Assembly: GCA_028293325.1 (NCBI GenBank)
Contig: JAQGPA010000141.1
Coordinates: 1-64,000 of the forward strand
Reading direction: 5' to 3'
Length of the DNA: 64,000 bases
Origin: Pedosphaera sp.
GTDB lineage: Bacteria > Verrucomicrobiota > Verrucomicrobiia > Limisphaerales > Pedosphaeraceae
The translations under genes were made by a program, and so were the position numbers. This document shows, in pieces, positions 36,516-45,532 of this stretch. Numbering within the stretch: position 1 is the first letter of the stretch; every line of letters starts with the position of its first letter. The notes beneath the pieces are model-generated. The model had not been told where the DNA came from. It saw only the letters and a list, made by a program, of their open reading frames with translations, and made no database searches.

Positions 36516-37580
36516 ATGATTTTACGGCAGCGTGCCATCGCCCGATTTTATCCGCTGCTGCGCCATTGTTTGAGCGCGGGGCTGCTTTTCACTCTTGTTC
36601 TAGCCAGCGGTTGTCGCAGTTTGCCTGGCACTTTGGCCGCACGCTCCGGGGATGAAATGGTTGTCGCGGGCCAATTTTTCCATACGGGGACGCCGGTGGT
36701 GCTCTGGCTGGATCCGGGCGGCTATGATGGGTATCGCGTGGAGCGGCGGTTCAGTCCCTTGGACAAGGCGGATTGGCTGACCTCGCACGGAGAGGATAAA
36801 AGTTTGGAGACGCCCAACCGTTATACGCTGCGTCGCGATACATTGACACCGGAGCAATTGGAAAAAGTGCGTGGCGGCGGTTGGGACCTGCCGTTGTTGC
36901 AAAGCGTGGTGGACCAGTTCGTGATTCACTACGATGTGGCCGGCACGAGCCGCCAATGCTTCAATATTTTGCACGATCATCGGGATATCAGCGTGCACTT
37001 CATGCTCGACCTGGATGGCACGATTTATCAGACATTGGATCTCAAGGAGCGCGCCCGGCATGCGGGGAGTTCGAATAATCGCTCCGTGGGAATTGAAATC
37101 GCCAACATGGGCGCGTATGGGCCGGAACAGCCGAATCCGTTCGCGGATTGGTATCAGCACAACAAGGGCGTGACGACCCTCACCATTCCCAAACGGTTTG
37201 GTGATGGCGGCGTTCGCACCAAGGGATTTGTCGGGCATCCAGCGCGGCCGACACCCGTGAAAGGCACAATCCAGGGCGACGATTTGATTCAGTATGATTT
37301 CACGCCGCAACAATATGAGGCACTTAGCCGATTGACGGCGGCGTTGTGCAAAGTTTTTCCCAGGTTGAAATGCGATTACCCGCGCGATGCCACCGGCCGG
37401 TTGATTCCGCACATTCTGGCGGAGAGCGAACTGGAAAAATATCAGGGCGTGTTGGGACATTATCATCTGCAGGCCAACAAGGTGGATCCCGGCCCGGCGT
37501 TCCAATGGGAGCGGGTCATCGGTCAGGCGCAGAAACTGTTGCAGAACTCCGCCCGGGGACATGGCCGGGACGGGAATTGA
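36516..37580 (+). CDS. N-acetylmuramoyl-L-alanine amidase lipoprotein (Amidase_2)
   Basis: 354 residues. The signal peptide ends in the lipobox VLASGC (Cys33), so it is an anchored lipoprotein. The Amidase_2 domain is at about 125-300: VIHYDVAGTSRQCF (first zinc His), HAGSSNNRSVGIEIANMG, and VGHPARPTPVKG with the later His/Lys. It should cut the lactyl-amide bond between MurNAc and the peptide stem in the periplasm. It begins about 50 bases after pafA on the same strand, but a role in the proteasome system is not implied. Confidence 0.87.
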   Translation: MILRQRAIARFYPLLRHCLSAGLLFTLVLASGCRSLPGTLAARSGDEMVVAGQFFHTGTPVVLWLDPGGYDGYRVERRFSPLDKADWLTSHGEDKSLETPNRYTLRRDTLTPEQLEKVRGGGWDLPLLQSVVDQFVIHYDVAGTSRQCFNILHDHRDISVHFMLDLDGTIYQTLDLKERARHAGSSNNRSVGIEIANMGAYGPEQPNPFADWYQHNKGVTTLTIPKRFGDGGVRTKGFVGHPARPTPVKGTIQGDDLIQYDFTPQQYEALSRLTAALCKVFPRLKCDYPRDATGRLIPHILAESELEKYQGVLGHYHLQANKVDPGPAFQWERVIGQAQKLLQNSARGHGRDGN

Positions 37581-37736
37581 GCAAAGCGGCACTCGTTTAG
37601 AATGAGGCAGATACATTTGCAATCGATTTGCCGCTTGGTATCATCCGGGCAGACGGGCTTGCGGTAACACCACCACCAACTCGTAAACTAAAAGGTGGTG
37701 CCATAAACCGCCCGTCTCATCCGAAAGCAAAACCAA

Positions 37737-38204
37737 ATGAAAAACAAACACACCATCATAATCCTGACCCTGAGCGGCCTGCTGGCCTTGACCGGCGGTT
37801 GCGGCAAGTCAGAAACAGCGACTACGACATCGGATGCAGATAAGACGGCCAAAACGGAGGCTCCGGCAATCGTGAAGCCGGCCGCAACGGCTCCGCCGGT
37901 AATTGAACAGGCGACCAATGTAGTGGCCAAAGCCATGGATGCCGCCCCCCATGCCGCCGAACAGGTGATCAAGGCAGCGGACACCGCCAAAAGCGCCGGG
38001 ACTGAAGCGCAAGGCCTGATCGACCAGGCCAAGAGCCTGATGTCAGAAAACAAATATCAGGCAGCGTTGGATACGATCCAAAAATTGGCCAGTTACAAGC
38101 TGACCCCCGACCAGCAGACGATGGTGGATAATTTGAAAACGCAGATTCAAAAACTGATGGCGTCGGACGGCGCCAAGGCGTTGGGTAACATGCTCGGCAA
38201 ATAA
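37737..38204 (+). CDS. Small Ala-rich lipoprotein of unknown function
   Basis: 155 residues. The signal peptide [21 protein letters not shown] ends with a lipobox Cys. The mature part is Thr/Ala-rich linker (about 25-70) followed by two helical stretches ([42 protein letters not shown]) with TPR-like spacing. No enzyme motif. Together with mscL it may be part of envelope-stress functions, but no operon link is clear. Confidence 0.7.
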   Translation: MKNKHTIIILTLSGLLALTGGCGKSETATTTSDADKTAKTEAPAIVKPAATAPPVIEQATNVVAKAMDAAPHAAEQVIKAADTAKSAGTEAQGLIDQAKSLMSENKYQAALDTIQKLASYKLTPDQQTMVDNLKTQIQKLMASDGAKALGNMLGK

Positions 38205-38218
38205 GCGGCGATTATCAA

Positions 38219-38267
38219 AGACCCTCGCTGTCGGGCGCAGCGTGATTTTCTGTCGCGGCGAGGGTCT
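38219..38267. repeat. Long hairpin upstream of mscL
   Basis: 10-bp perfect inverted repeat AGACCCTCGC (38219-38228) and GCGAGGGTCT (38258-38267) with a loop of about 29 bases, in the gap before mscL. No T-run follows, so it may be a processed mRNA structure or a leaky terminator. Confidence 0.5.
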
Positions 38268-38316
38268 GGTTCCCCGGTTTTCCTGTCATTCGAAGCAAAC
38301 CATAACTACAAACCAA

Positions 38317-38733
38317 ATGAAGATACTAAAAGAATTCAAAGAGTTCGCCATGCGCGGCAATGTCGTTGACCTGGCGGTCGGTGTGATTATTGGCGCGGCA
38401 TTTGGAAAAATTGTAACCGCGCTGGTGCAGCAGGTCATCATGCCACCCATCGGACTGCTGACCGGCAAGGTTGATTTCAAGGAATTGTTTTTCAATCTTC
38501 CCGGCCAACATTTTGAAACCCTGGAAGCCGCCACCGCGGTAAAAGCGCCGGTGATCGCGTACGGAGCATTCCTCAACACGATCATTGAATTCGTGATTGT
38601 GGCGTTCTGCGTGTTTCTCGTCATCAAGGGGATGAATGCCCTGGCCAAAAAGCCGGACCCGACTCCGGCCGAGATGACCAAGGAAGAAAAGCTGCTGACG
38701 GAGATTCGCGACCTACTAAAAGCACGCGCGTAA
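38317..38733 (+). CDS. mscL: Large-conductance mechanosensitive channel
   Basis: 138 residues from ATG 38317; the frame is open from 38242 but the conserved protein starts [32 protein letters not shown]. Two membrane helices are visible (about 15-45 and 78-100), with the C-terminal cytoplasmic helix ([12 protein letters not shown]). It opens under membrane tension as a pentamer and releases solutes in hypo-osmotic shock. Monocistronic in appearance. Confidence 0.95.
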   Translation: MKILKEFKEFAMRGNVVDLAVGVIIGAAFGKIVTALVQQVIMPPIGLLTGKVDFKELFFNLPGQHFETLEAATAVKAPVIAYGAFLNTIIEFVIVAFCVFLVIKGMNALAKKPDPTPAEMTKEEKLLTEIRDLLKARA

Positions 38734-38816
38734 AGTGGCCGGCGGGCGGAGCCGTCCCGCGCAGCTCGTGGTTGGCGGTCGGTGGTTTTTGAGCTATTGT
38801 TCCATAAGGAGTTTAT

Positions 38817-39239
38817 ATGAGAACAACACTGGAAATCGCCGGGTTTAAATCTGTGTGCCGCAAGGTTTTGGTCATGGCCCTGATAGTTTCGTTGCCGTGC
38901 ATGGCGCTGGCTGAAATCAGCCTGGCCCGTTCCGAGCCGGCAGAAGGGAATTCAATTCAGGCGCCCCGGCAACTGGAGCTTTGGTTCAATGAACCACTGG
39001 CAACTGAACAAAATACGGTGGCGATATTCCCCATCACCCAGTTAAACAGCCAGGATCGCACGAACCTGACACAAGGAGCCGTTACCGTGGACCCACAGGA
39101 CCCGACGCATCTGACAGTGGGGGTGCAGCATTTGTTGCCGGGGGAATATCTGGTGGTGTGGCGGGCCATGCCGCGTGACGGTCAGGGTATTCCCGGACGC
39201 TTCCGGTTCCGGGTAACCAGGATACAGAGTCCGCAGTGA
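38817..39239 (+). CDS. CopC-domain secreted protein 1
   Basis: 140 residues with a signal peptide (about 33 residues, cleaved near SLPCMALA-EIS) and one CopC/YobA-type beta-sandwich: LARSEPAEGNSIQAPRQLELWFNEPL...DPQDPTHLTVGVQHLLPGEYLVVWRAMPRDGQGIPGRFRFRV. CopC binds copper in the periplasm. The last-strand ADGH-type His is Gln here (DGQGIPG), so metal binding may be altered. An AAGGAG box precedes the start. The stop is 50 bases before the CopC-domain protein at 39290, so they form a pair. Confidence 0.78.
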   Translation: MRTTLEIAGFKSVCRKVLVMALIVSLPCMALAEISLARSEPAEGNSIQAPRQLELWFNEPLATEQNTVAIFPITQLNSQDRTNLTQGAVTVDPQDPTHLTVGVQHLLPGEYLVVWRAMPRDGQGIPGRFRFRVTRIQSPQ

Positions 39240-39289
39240 ACGGTTTGCCGACAATGGCTTTTGCCGTTTCGTCGAAAGGGAGGTTGGTC

Positions 39290-39709
39290 ATGAGTTCCTC
39301 GTTTTCATTTGCGGGTCGAAGGATCATCGCATCTGGAGTCTTATTGTTCCTGCTGTTGATTGGCGCGCCGCTGGAAATGCAGGCGCAGGCGCAGGTTCGT
39401 TTGCTGCGTGCCCTGCCGATGCCTGGAGCTGCGGTTTCGGCGCCGCTGTTGGTTCAACTTTGGTTTAACGAACCGCTCAAGAGCGGCGCCAATAAACTGC
39501 TGGTGTTATCCACCGAGGATTTAGCCGTCGGCCAACAATATAATATGGCGCGGGGCATGCCCATCGTGGACCCCAAAGATCCCACCCACTTAAGCGTGAT
39601 GCTGGAACCGCTGCCGCCGGGGGAATACGTTGTGGAGTGGCAGGTGTCGACACTGGCCGGCCACAACGCCACGGGCCGGTTTAATTTCCACGTGGTGGGC
39701 TCCTTTTGA
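39290..39709 (+). CDS. CopC-domain secreted protein 2
   Basis: 139 residues from ATG 39290, chosen over the in-frame GTG 39236 because a strong GGGAGG box sits six bases upstream and a signal peptide follows directly (RRIIASGVLLFLLLIGAPLEMQAQA). CopC-like beta-sandwich: LPMPGAAVSAPLLVQLWFNEPL...DPKDPTHLSVMLEPLPPGEYVVEWQVSTLAGHNATGRFNFHV. The His that CopC uses in the last strand region (AGH) is kept, unlike in its neighbour. Periplasmic copper binding is likely but not certain; no CopD partner follows. Confidence 0.78.
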   Translation: MSSSFSFAGRRIIASGVLLFLLLIGAPLEMQAQAQVRLLRALPMPGAAVSAPLLVQLWFNEPLKSGANKLLVLSTEDLAVGQQYNMARGMPIVDPKDPTHLSVMLEPLPPGEYVVEWQVSTLAGHNATGRFNFHVVGSF

Positions 39710-39734
39710 GGGGAATCGCCGCGGACCGGGAAAG

Positions 39735-40181
39735 CTATTGTGGGAAGATAGTGGCCCGCTTATGCAGGGAGAGCCAATATTCCTCCAGCCTCCGCAATAA
39801 TTGAGATAGGAAATCCAAATCCGGCGCTTTCACCAGATAGGAATTCACCGCCAGGTCGGCAGCGAGATTGATATCCCTTACCTGGTCCGAGGAGGTGAGA
39901 AAAACCACAACCAACCGGCGCAAATTGTGGTCGCGGCGGATGGCATCCAGCACCTCGAAGCCGTTCATTTTTGGCATTTTGATGTCGAGCAGGACCAGGC
40001 ATGGAAAGGGAAATTTTTGGCGATTGGAATATTCACCCTCGGCGTGCAGATAGGCAATGGCCTGCTCGCCATCGGCCACAATTTGCAGGTCCGCCTGCAC
40101 GCCCGATTTCTCCAGCGCGCGCCGGAGAAAAAACGTGTCATCATCGTTATCCTCGGCCACTAAAATTGTGTGGTTTTGCAT
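39735..40181 (-). CDS. Single-domain response regulator (CheY/Rcp1-like) 2
   Basis: 148 residues: one receiver domain with acidic pocket ED...DDD, phospho-acceptor Asp66 (LLDIKMP), TSSD, and Lys in SYLVKAP. It is a clear paralogue of the protein at 13902, with the same frame of motifs and the same LEEYWLSL tail. It is orphaned, with no kinase beside it. A small coiled-coil protein at 40318 lies upstream on the same strand. Confidence 0.88.
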   Translation of the reverse strand: MQNHTILVAEDNDDDTFFLRRALEKSGVQADLQIVADGEQAIAYLHAEGEYSNRQKFPFPCLVLLDIKMPKMNGFEVLDAIRRDHNLRRLVVVFLTSSDQVRDINLAADLAVNSYLVKAPDLDFLSQLLRRLEEYWLSLHKRATIFPQ

Positions 40182-40317
40182 AGAACCTTATTCTCTGTCA
40201 CTCCACAAAAAATGACCTGTCAAAGCCGTTTTGTAAAACTAAAACGATGGTGGGGTGGGAAACTGGCAATGGGACCGGGACTGGGAGCAGCGGGTTGGAC
40301 CCTGCCGCGGATGATGC

Positions 40318-40548
40318 TCAAAAGGCCGATCGTGAGCGCTGCCCGGTGGGAGAAGGGGAGGCCATGTCGGATGCGCTCAGGCTGTAGTGGGCTTTATTTT
40401 CCCGCAAAGCGCGCGCTGCCCGCTGTTCCACCTGATCCAGGTGTTCCATCAATGTGCGGGATTGGGCGAGGGTTTGCCTGACCTTTTCCAGAATTCGTCC
40501 GCGCTCGGTGACATCCGGAAGCTCCCCTGCGCCCATGCTATTTTGCAT
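40318..40548 (-). CDS. Small coiled-coil protein of unknown function
   Basis: 76 residues. It is helical and charged (ELPDVTERGRILEKVRQTLAQSRTLMEHLDQVEQRAARALRENKAHY) and natural-looking, unlike random shadows. No membrane segment or signal. It lies about 137 bases before the CheY-like gene on the same strand and may be a regulator partner. Coding status is plausible, not proven. Confidence 0.45.
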   Translation of the reverse strand: MQNSMGAGELPDVTERGRILEKVRQTLAQSRTLMEHLDQVEQRAARALRENKAHYSLSASDMASPSPTGQRSRSAF

Positions 40549-40580
40549 GGCAGTCTATACCAGTTTGGACGCCGGAAATT

Positions 40581-40600
40581 TATGGGGTCTCTACCCCATA
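40581..40600. repeat. Short perfect inverted repeat near the island's left end
   Basis: TATGGGGT-CTCT-ACCCCATA, an 8-bp stem with a 4-base loop, just outside the left ssrA fragment. It has no T-run on either strand. Confidence 0.5.
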
Positions 40601-40603
40601 TGG

Positions 40604-40640
40604 AAAAAAACCGGCTGAAGAGCCCTGATGAACAGGGGCT
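40604..40640 (-). terminator. Terminator-like structure, probably the original ssrA terminator
   Basis: On the minus strand, directly after the orphan ssrA 3' fragment, there is AGCCCCTG-TTCAT-CAGGGCT (40640-40621; one bulged base), then about ten bases and a T7 run (40610-40604). A terminator here, without a gene, is what is expected if this is the displaced downstream flank of ssrA. Confidence 0.45.
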
Positions 40641-40645
40641 TGAAA

Positions 40646-40671
40646 TGGTGGAGGCGGCGGGAGTTGAATCC
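40646..40671 (-). repeat. Orphan ssrA 3' end (attL-like)
   Basis: TGGTGGAGGCGGCGGGAGTTGAA followed by TCC, identical over 23 bases to the end of the intact ssrA gene at 59650 (26 bases with one mismatch). On the minus strand it reads as the T-arm and acceptor ending in CCA. No tmRNA body is attached. Confidence 0.85.
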
Positions 40672-41400
40672 ACAATGAGGCTTTCGCGATGTTTCGTGCA
40701 ACGCGGGAAAACTGCATATAAACATTATGTCCTGTGCGTGTTCCGCTTCTGGCTCTCCACGCATCGAAACACGAGTTCTCACTTAACTTTTGTCCCCAGC
40801 TGTCCCCAATTTCTGAGAGGAGGGGGGAGGGGGGTGTCGTGGCGACCGGCGAGAGGTCGAGCCGATGGATTTGCGCTCGGTAAAATTTTGGCAAAAGAAC
40901 CTTTTTGGATTGTAATTGTAATGCCGCGCACTTGGAGCGAGGAAATTCATCAAAAGCAGCGATTCCTGATGGCTGCTGGAAAAGACCATCAAAATGCCCA
41001 ATGAAGCGGGAGAATGGGGATTACGATAATTTTATCCGACGGCTTTCTGGCAATCCTTTGGCTTGCAGGGTAAAAATCGCCGATCTGGAGAACGATATGG
41101 ACGTTCACAGACTTTCTAACTTCACACCAAAAGAGGGCAGTTGTTTGCCAAATACCTTCGTGCGTGGTTCGGGTTGATGAAACTTGAGCAGGTAAGGGCC
41201 TTGAATCTTGGGCGCGGGTTACGCGTCTGACAAATTCGCAAAGAATCACTTTGTCCGCTAACCAAGCCCGCTTGATTGCCACGCGCTCCGGTGTCGTGGG
41301 CGCTCAATAAAATTATTAGGATGCCCCAGCAACCCTTCCAGTAACGCCGTGCGACAATATGGCAGCGCAGATGCATTTCGGTAAAAACCACCTGTGTAAA
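40672..41400. other. Left end of the island without a confident gene
   Basis: About 730 bases of decayed sequence between the orphan ssrA end and the first glycosyltransferase. Frames at 40387-41004, 40580-40894 and 40905-41177 look like remnants or noise. It includes the internal repeat 40995-41061, which is matched at 59156-59221. Confidence 0.5.
40995..41061 (+). repeat. Internal direct repeat, left copy
   Basis: About 67 bases, roughly 85% identical by eye to 59156-59221, both containing AATGAAGCGGGAGAA and GGCTTTCTGGCAATCCTTTGG. Each copy sits in gene-free DNA just outside the cargo operon. Confidence 0.8.
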
Positions 41401-42744
41401 TTATGCACAGCTGATAAACTGCGCGAAATACTTCTCAGCCACCTCCGTGTAGATGTTCACCAAATCGTCGATGCACGTGGCTGAGATAAAGTGCGCCTCG
41501 ACATTTTCCCTGCCGCGACGCCCAAAGGCTGGCCAAAGTTCGGGATGTTCCACCAGATAGTTCAACCGGTCAGCCAGCGCATTCACATTGCGTTCGGGTG
41601 CCAGCAGCCCGCTTTTGCCGTTCAGAACAATTTCTGGAATTCCGCTGTGGTGTGTCGAAATCACCGGCAGCCCCGAAGCCTGTGCTTCCAAGAGTGAGAC
41701 TGGCGTCCCTTCCTGGTCACCATCCTGCGCCGTCACGCTGGCCAGAACAAACAGATGGGCTTGGTCCAGTAAAGCCCCAACAGCTTTACCCTCCAGCGCG
41801 CCGTGAAATTGGACAATGCCCTCCAGTGATAGTTCGCGCACGAGTTGCTGTAACTGCCCTCGTAGCGGGCCGTCGCCGATCACATCATAGCGCAAGTGAT
41901 GGTGTTTCTGTGCGATCTGGCCCAGGGCACGGATAACATAATCAATGCCCTTTTTCTCGACTAAACGACCAATCGTTATGATGCGTACCGGTTCATTGCC
42001 GGCAAGCACGCGGGGACGAAACGGATATTTCAGCAGATCAATTCCATAAGATAACTTGCGGATTTTGTCCGGTGAACAACCCAATGGTTGAAGCTTTTGG
42101 CCCATGTAATCACTATTTGCCGTCACACAATCAGCTGTGGTGAAGAGCTTCTTGTAAATCCCATGGCCTTGCTGCTGCGGCACCATGGTAAAATCATAAC
42201 CGTGAAAACTAACCACCATCGGCGCGTGCCACAACTCACGGACGAATCGAAAACTGTTTGCCACTGGGCCGAAGTGAGCGTGCAGCACGTCATAGCGGCG
42301 TGACACAGTGCGGAGTATTGCCAATCGATGGAGCGCCGACAAACTGGCGGCCTGATAGCCAAATTCAGCCCGACATAAAACTTGGCGTGTCAATCGCGAT
42401 TGCGATGCGGCGCACCGCAGGAACTTTGGAAACGCCTGTGCGATACGGCGCCAGTTTGGGATGGAATTTACCGCCCCGGGCAACCAGGTCTCGCCCATAA
42501 GTGGCCAGACCGGCATTTCCCACGGCGCAACTTCAGGCGGCATGTCCATGAACGTCGTCCGCTCCAGCAAGTGATATTGTTCAACTTCAGGCTGGACAGG
42601 TATGCCTGGTTCGGCGCGCGCATCAGCGTAAATATCCACCTCATGACCGAGTTCAAGTAACCCGGTGATCTGGCGAAGGATAAAGGTCTCCGAAACGACC
42701 GGGAAACAACCGACAAAACAAGCGATGCGCAACGGGCGTTTCAT
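41401..42744 (-). CDS. Glycosyltransferase family 4 protein (GT-B)
   Basis: 447 residues from ATG 42744, whose ATGA overlaps the stop of the PIG-L gene. N-terminal acceptor domain (RIACFVGCFPVVSETFILRQITGLLELGHEVDIYA), then the GT4 nucleotide-sugar domain with IGRLVEKKGIDYVIRALG and the EAQASGLPVISTHHSGIPEIV phosphate/ribose motif (EX7E type). It transfers a hexose from an activated sugar to a glycan or lipid in the cytoplasm. Last gene of the island's long minus-strand operon. Confidence 0.9.
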   Translation of the reverse strand: MKRPLRIACFVGCFPVVSETFILRQITGLLELGHEVDIYADARAEPGIPVQPEVEQYHLLERTTFMDMPPEVAPWEMPVWPLMGETWLPGAVNSIPNWRRIAQAFPKFLRCAASQSRLTRQVLCRAEFGYQAASLSALHRLAILRTVSRRYDVLHAHFGPVANSFRFVRELWHAPMVVSFHGYDFTMVPQQQGHGIYKKLFTTADCVTANSDYMGQKLQPLGCSPDKIRKLSYGIDLLKYPFRPRVLAGNEPVRIITIGRLVEKKGIDYVIRALGQIAQKHHHLRYDVIGDGPLRGQLQQLVRELSLEGIVQFHGALEGKAVGALLDQAHLFVLASVTAQDGDQEGTPVSLLEAQASGLPVISTHHSGIPEIVLNGKSGLLAPERNVNALADRLNYLVEHPELWPAFGRRGRENVEAHFISATCIDDLVNIYTEVAEKYFAQFISCA

Positions 42745-43376
42745 CGGGCGTGCTTCAACGAGAGCGTCTGGAAAACTTCCGCGTAACGACATTTTCCCGC
42801 CAGCTCGCCCCGAAACTGATTAAGTCCGCGCACGGCCCGTTCGTAATCGAACTCCTCCAACTGCGAACGGTGGGCGCGAAGAGCGCGCAGTTTTCGCGGC
42901 ATCACTTCCGAAATATTTTCGACATGATCATGCTCGACCATCGGCGTCCACACTTCATAGCCCCGCAATTCCGCCGGAGCAAAATCGCTTTTTCGCAAAG
43001 CGGCGCGTAGCATGGGCAAGGCCGCTTGATGATCGGGATGCCATTCGCACGGATGCGGCGCATAAATGATTCCCGGCTTTTCGCGCTTCAGAATTGGCGT
43101 AAGCAAACGGGCGCCTTCTTTGACGTAAGTGCCCGCCGTCCAATCGGGCAGCCGCAAAAATTCAGCGTGTGTGATGCGCAAAATCTTCGCCGCACTCCTC
43201 GCCTCGGCTTCACGAATATTCCAGGCTTTCTCGCGTGGCAGCCGCTTTAACCCCAGTTCACCCGAGGTCAGAAAAGCCACTGTCACTCGATCACCGCGCG
43301 CGGTATGTTTGCAAATGGTTCCACCGCAGCCGATGGCTTCGTCGTCAGGGTGCGGCGCAATAACGAGAATATTCAT
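42741..43376 (-). CDS. PIG-L family deacetylase
   Basis: 211 residues. The zinc site motif PHPDDEAIGCGG is at the N-terminus (His-x-Asp-Asp), and the second ligand patch APHPCEWHPDHQAAL is at about 105-118. The family removes N-acetyl groups from GlcNAc-type sugars. It lies between two GT4 genes with stop/start overlaps on both sides (42741-42744 and 43373-43376), so it should act on the sugar these enzymes add. Confidence 0.9.
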   Translation of the reverse strand: MNILVIAPHPDDEAIGCGGTICKHTARGDRVTVAFLTSGELGLKRLPREKAWNIREAEARSAAKILRITHAEFLRLPDWTAGTYVKEGARLLTPILKREKPGIIYAPHPCEWHPDHQAALPMLRAALRKSDFAPAELRGYEVWTPMVEHDHVENISEVMPRKLRALRAHRSQLEEFDYERAVRGLNQFRGELAGKCRYAEVFQTLSLKHAR

Positions 43377-44392
43377 GTTCCACGATGGTTGCAGAGTTCA
43401 GCGTAAACTTTTGCGTAATGGCGTGCCATGCGTTCGGCGGAAAATTGCCGCTCCGCATGCTCGCGAATCACACGACGATCCAGTGAAAAGCACTTTGTAA
43501 CCGCCGCCTCGAATTCTTCGGCGTTTGCCGTCATGCATCCGGTCAGATTTTCCTCTATAATTTCGGGCACGGCGCCCAGGCGCATCGCGGCAATCGGTGT
43601 TCCGCACAGCATGGCCTCCACGAGCACCAAACCGAACGATTCAGGATATTGAATGGGATACAGCAAAGCGCGCGCCCCCCCGAGCAGACGATCCCGTTCA
43701 ACGCCGCGCGCGAAGCCGACATACTCGACGGATCTCCCGTCAATGAGTGGTTTAATTTTCTCACGGAAGTAGGGGTTTTCCGGCCCTGCCATTAATAGCC
43801 GCAAACCTAATGACCGAGCCGTCTCTATGGCTTGAATCGGCCCCTTGCCGGAAGTGAAACGCCCCAGGTAAAGAACATAGTCATCCGGCATTTCCCGAAA
43901 GGTAAACTGCGACGCATCCACGCCGTGCGGAATGATGGCGGCGGGTGCGAGTTGCGGGCGCGCGCTCCACTGATGGTTTGAAATCGCCGTCACGCACGCG
44001 CTTGGCGAGAATTCCCACAATCGTGCCGCATTGTCATCGGGCACGATGTGAATCGTATGCACCAGCGGCGCGCGGGACAGTGGTTGCAGCGGAATGCCCC
44101 AGAGATAGGCCTGCGTATGCAAAATGTCGAACCGGTTTGATTGCGCGACTGCGCTGCAAAGATTTACCCATTCACAAAGATGCCAGTCATCGGGGGAGCC
44201 GGGCGCTCCATAAGGCCCTGGCATCGTCTCAATGAAGTCGCTTTCTGTTTCCGATCCGCCGCAACCGAACACGGTGACTTGGTGATTGAGGCGGATCAAT
44301 TCGCGTGCCAGCAGCCACGTCCATGCCTCCACACTGCCCCGCGAATCCTTGCGGACAGGCGCGGAAACTGTTGGCACAAGTGCGATTCGCAT
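43373..44392 (-). CDS. Glycosyltransferase family 4 protein (GT-B), second
   Basis: 339 residues. It opens RIALVPTVSAPVRKDSRGSVEAWTWLLARELIRLNHQVTVFG and has the C-terminal GT4 pattern YLGRFTSGKGPIQAIETARSLG and YPESFGLVLVEAMLCGTPIAAMRLGAVPEII. Soluble, cytoplasmic. Its stop overlaps the PIG-L start. The order suggests that its product is deacetylated afterwards. Confidence 0.9.
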   Translation of the reverse strand: MRIALVPTVSAPVRKDSRGSVEAWTWLLARELIRLNHQVTVFGCGGSETESDFIETMPGPYGAPGSPDDWHLCEWVNLCSAVAQSNRFDILHTQAYLWGIPLQPLSRAPLVHTIHIVPDDNAARLWEFSPSACVTAISNHQWSARPQLAPAAIIPHGVDASQFTFREMPDDYVLYLGRFTSGKGPIQAIETARSLGLRLLMAGPENPYFREKIKPLIDGRSVEYVGFARGVERDRLLGGARALLYPIQYPESFGLVLVEAMLCGTPIAAMRLGAVPEIIEENLTGCMTANAEEFEAAVTKCFSLDRRVIREHAERQFSAERMARHYAKVYAELCNHRGT

Positions 44393-44395
44393 AGG

Positions 44396-45532
44396 TTAGC
44401 TCATAGCCGCATCAAGAAATGTAGGCAAGACCCGTTCTGTCGAGAAAACATTCTCTGCCAGCGCACGAGCGCGGCGGCGATGTTGTTCGTAATTAGAATT
44501 GATGCGTTCCACGCCTGCGATGGCTCCCGGCAAATCGTTGAAAGTAATCAGCCCTTCGCCAATGGGAAAAATGGCTTCCAGTCCGGTATCCTGGATCAAC
44601 ACCGGACGCCCGGAAGCCAGATAACAAACGCTGCGGTCGCTGAACCAGCCGCCGCGCATTTTCACGTAACCACTTTTCGGCACGCTGAATTCCGCGCGCG
44701 AGCTGCGGATAAACTCGCGGTAGGAATTCACTGTTTTGGAGATCGCTTCGCCCGGCACGACTTCCCAGCCGTGGCTCGTGAGTAACTCGGGCTCCATTCC
44801 CATTTGCGCAAGACAAAACCTTTGAGAAGTTTCGTGAGGCAACTTAAAGAAGTTCGGAAATTCCTTGTCGCGCTGGCCATAGGCCACGCTGCGGTAGGTC
44901 ACTTCCCGAAGGCCTTGCCAGCGAATGATGGATGTAAAATGCGTCGCTTCGGATTCTGCAAACGGCCATTCCGGCAGGAAGACTGGTGGCAGTGTTTTCA
45001 ACCATGGTCCGCCGGATTGCGGAATTGGACAATCGGCGGCACCAATTCGCTGGGCGAGCGTGAACCGCCGCTCGGCTTTGGCAACTCCGTCAAGCCAGCC
45101 TTTGTCGTGATTCGCCAACGTGATTTGCGTGAAGCCAGGATCAACATCAATGAACGCGCGGCGTTGTGGGCCGGCGTATTCCTCATGCCAGGTCCAAAGT
45201 GGTGTGGCGCGCATGATCAACAGGTCTGCCCCGTGGCAAACTTCCTTGAATCGGTCGAGGGACATCCCGCGCGAATCCGTATCCGTGCGGTAAATCCAGG
45301 AATCGCCCAAGCCAAACGGTGCAAGCGAGGCGTTCACATACGCGGCGGGATAATCGAGAGCATAATTCCATTCTTCCTTTTCCCAATCCCAAACCCGCGT
45401 CGTATCACCGCAATCTTCCAGATAAAACACCTCGTGGCCGAGCGCGCGGAAGCCGAGAAGATATTGCAAGCTCGCCCAAACCTGGCCCCCCAGTCCGGAG
45501 CGCCCAATGGTTCCGGCGAGAATTATTTTCAA
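44396..45532 (-). CDS. CgeB/DUF3880-like glycosyltransferase-type protein 1
   Basis: 378 residues. N-terminal KIILAGTIGRSGLGGQVWASLQYLLGFRALGHEVFYLED and C-terminal nucleotide-site-like GGWFSDRSVCYLASGRPVLIQDTGLEAIFPIGEGLITFNDLPGAI, the usual closing of GT-B proteins of the spore-maturation CgeB type. It is a paralogue of its neighbour at 45529, which has the same NTGWFSDRTACYLAAGRPVITQETG block. Starting at 45532, it overlaps the stop of that gene. Enzyme activity is inferred. Confidence 0.75.
   Translation of the reverse strand: MKIILAGTIGRSGLGGQVWASLQYLLGFRALGHEVFYLEDCGDTTRVWDWEKEEWNYALDYPAAYVNASLAPFGLGDSWIYRTDTDSRGMSLDRFKEVCHGADLLIMRATPLWTWHEEYAGPQRRAFIDVDPGFTQITLANHDKGWLDGVAKAERRFTLAQRIGAADCPIPQSGGPWLKTLPPVFLPEWPFAESEATHFTSIIRWQGLREVTYRSVAYGQRDKEFPNFFKLPHETSQRFCLAQMGMEPELLTSHGWEVVPGEAISKTVNSYREFIRSSRAEFSVPKSGYVKMRGGWFSDRSVCYLASGRPVLIQDTGLEAIFPIGEGLITFNDLPGAIAGVERINSNYEQHRRRARALAENVFSTERVLPTFLDAAMS

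Noticed and set aside
40387-41004. 205-residue open frame at the island's left end
   Set aside because: It runs through the orphan ssrA end and decayed DNA, and has no natural domain or start signal.
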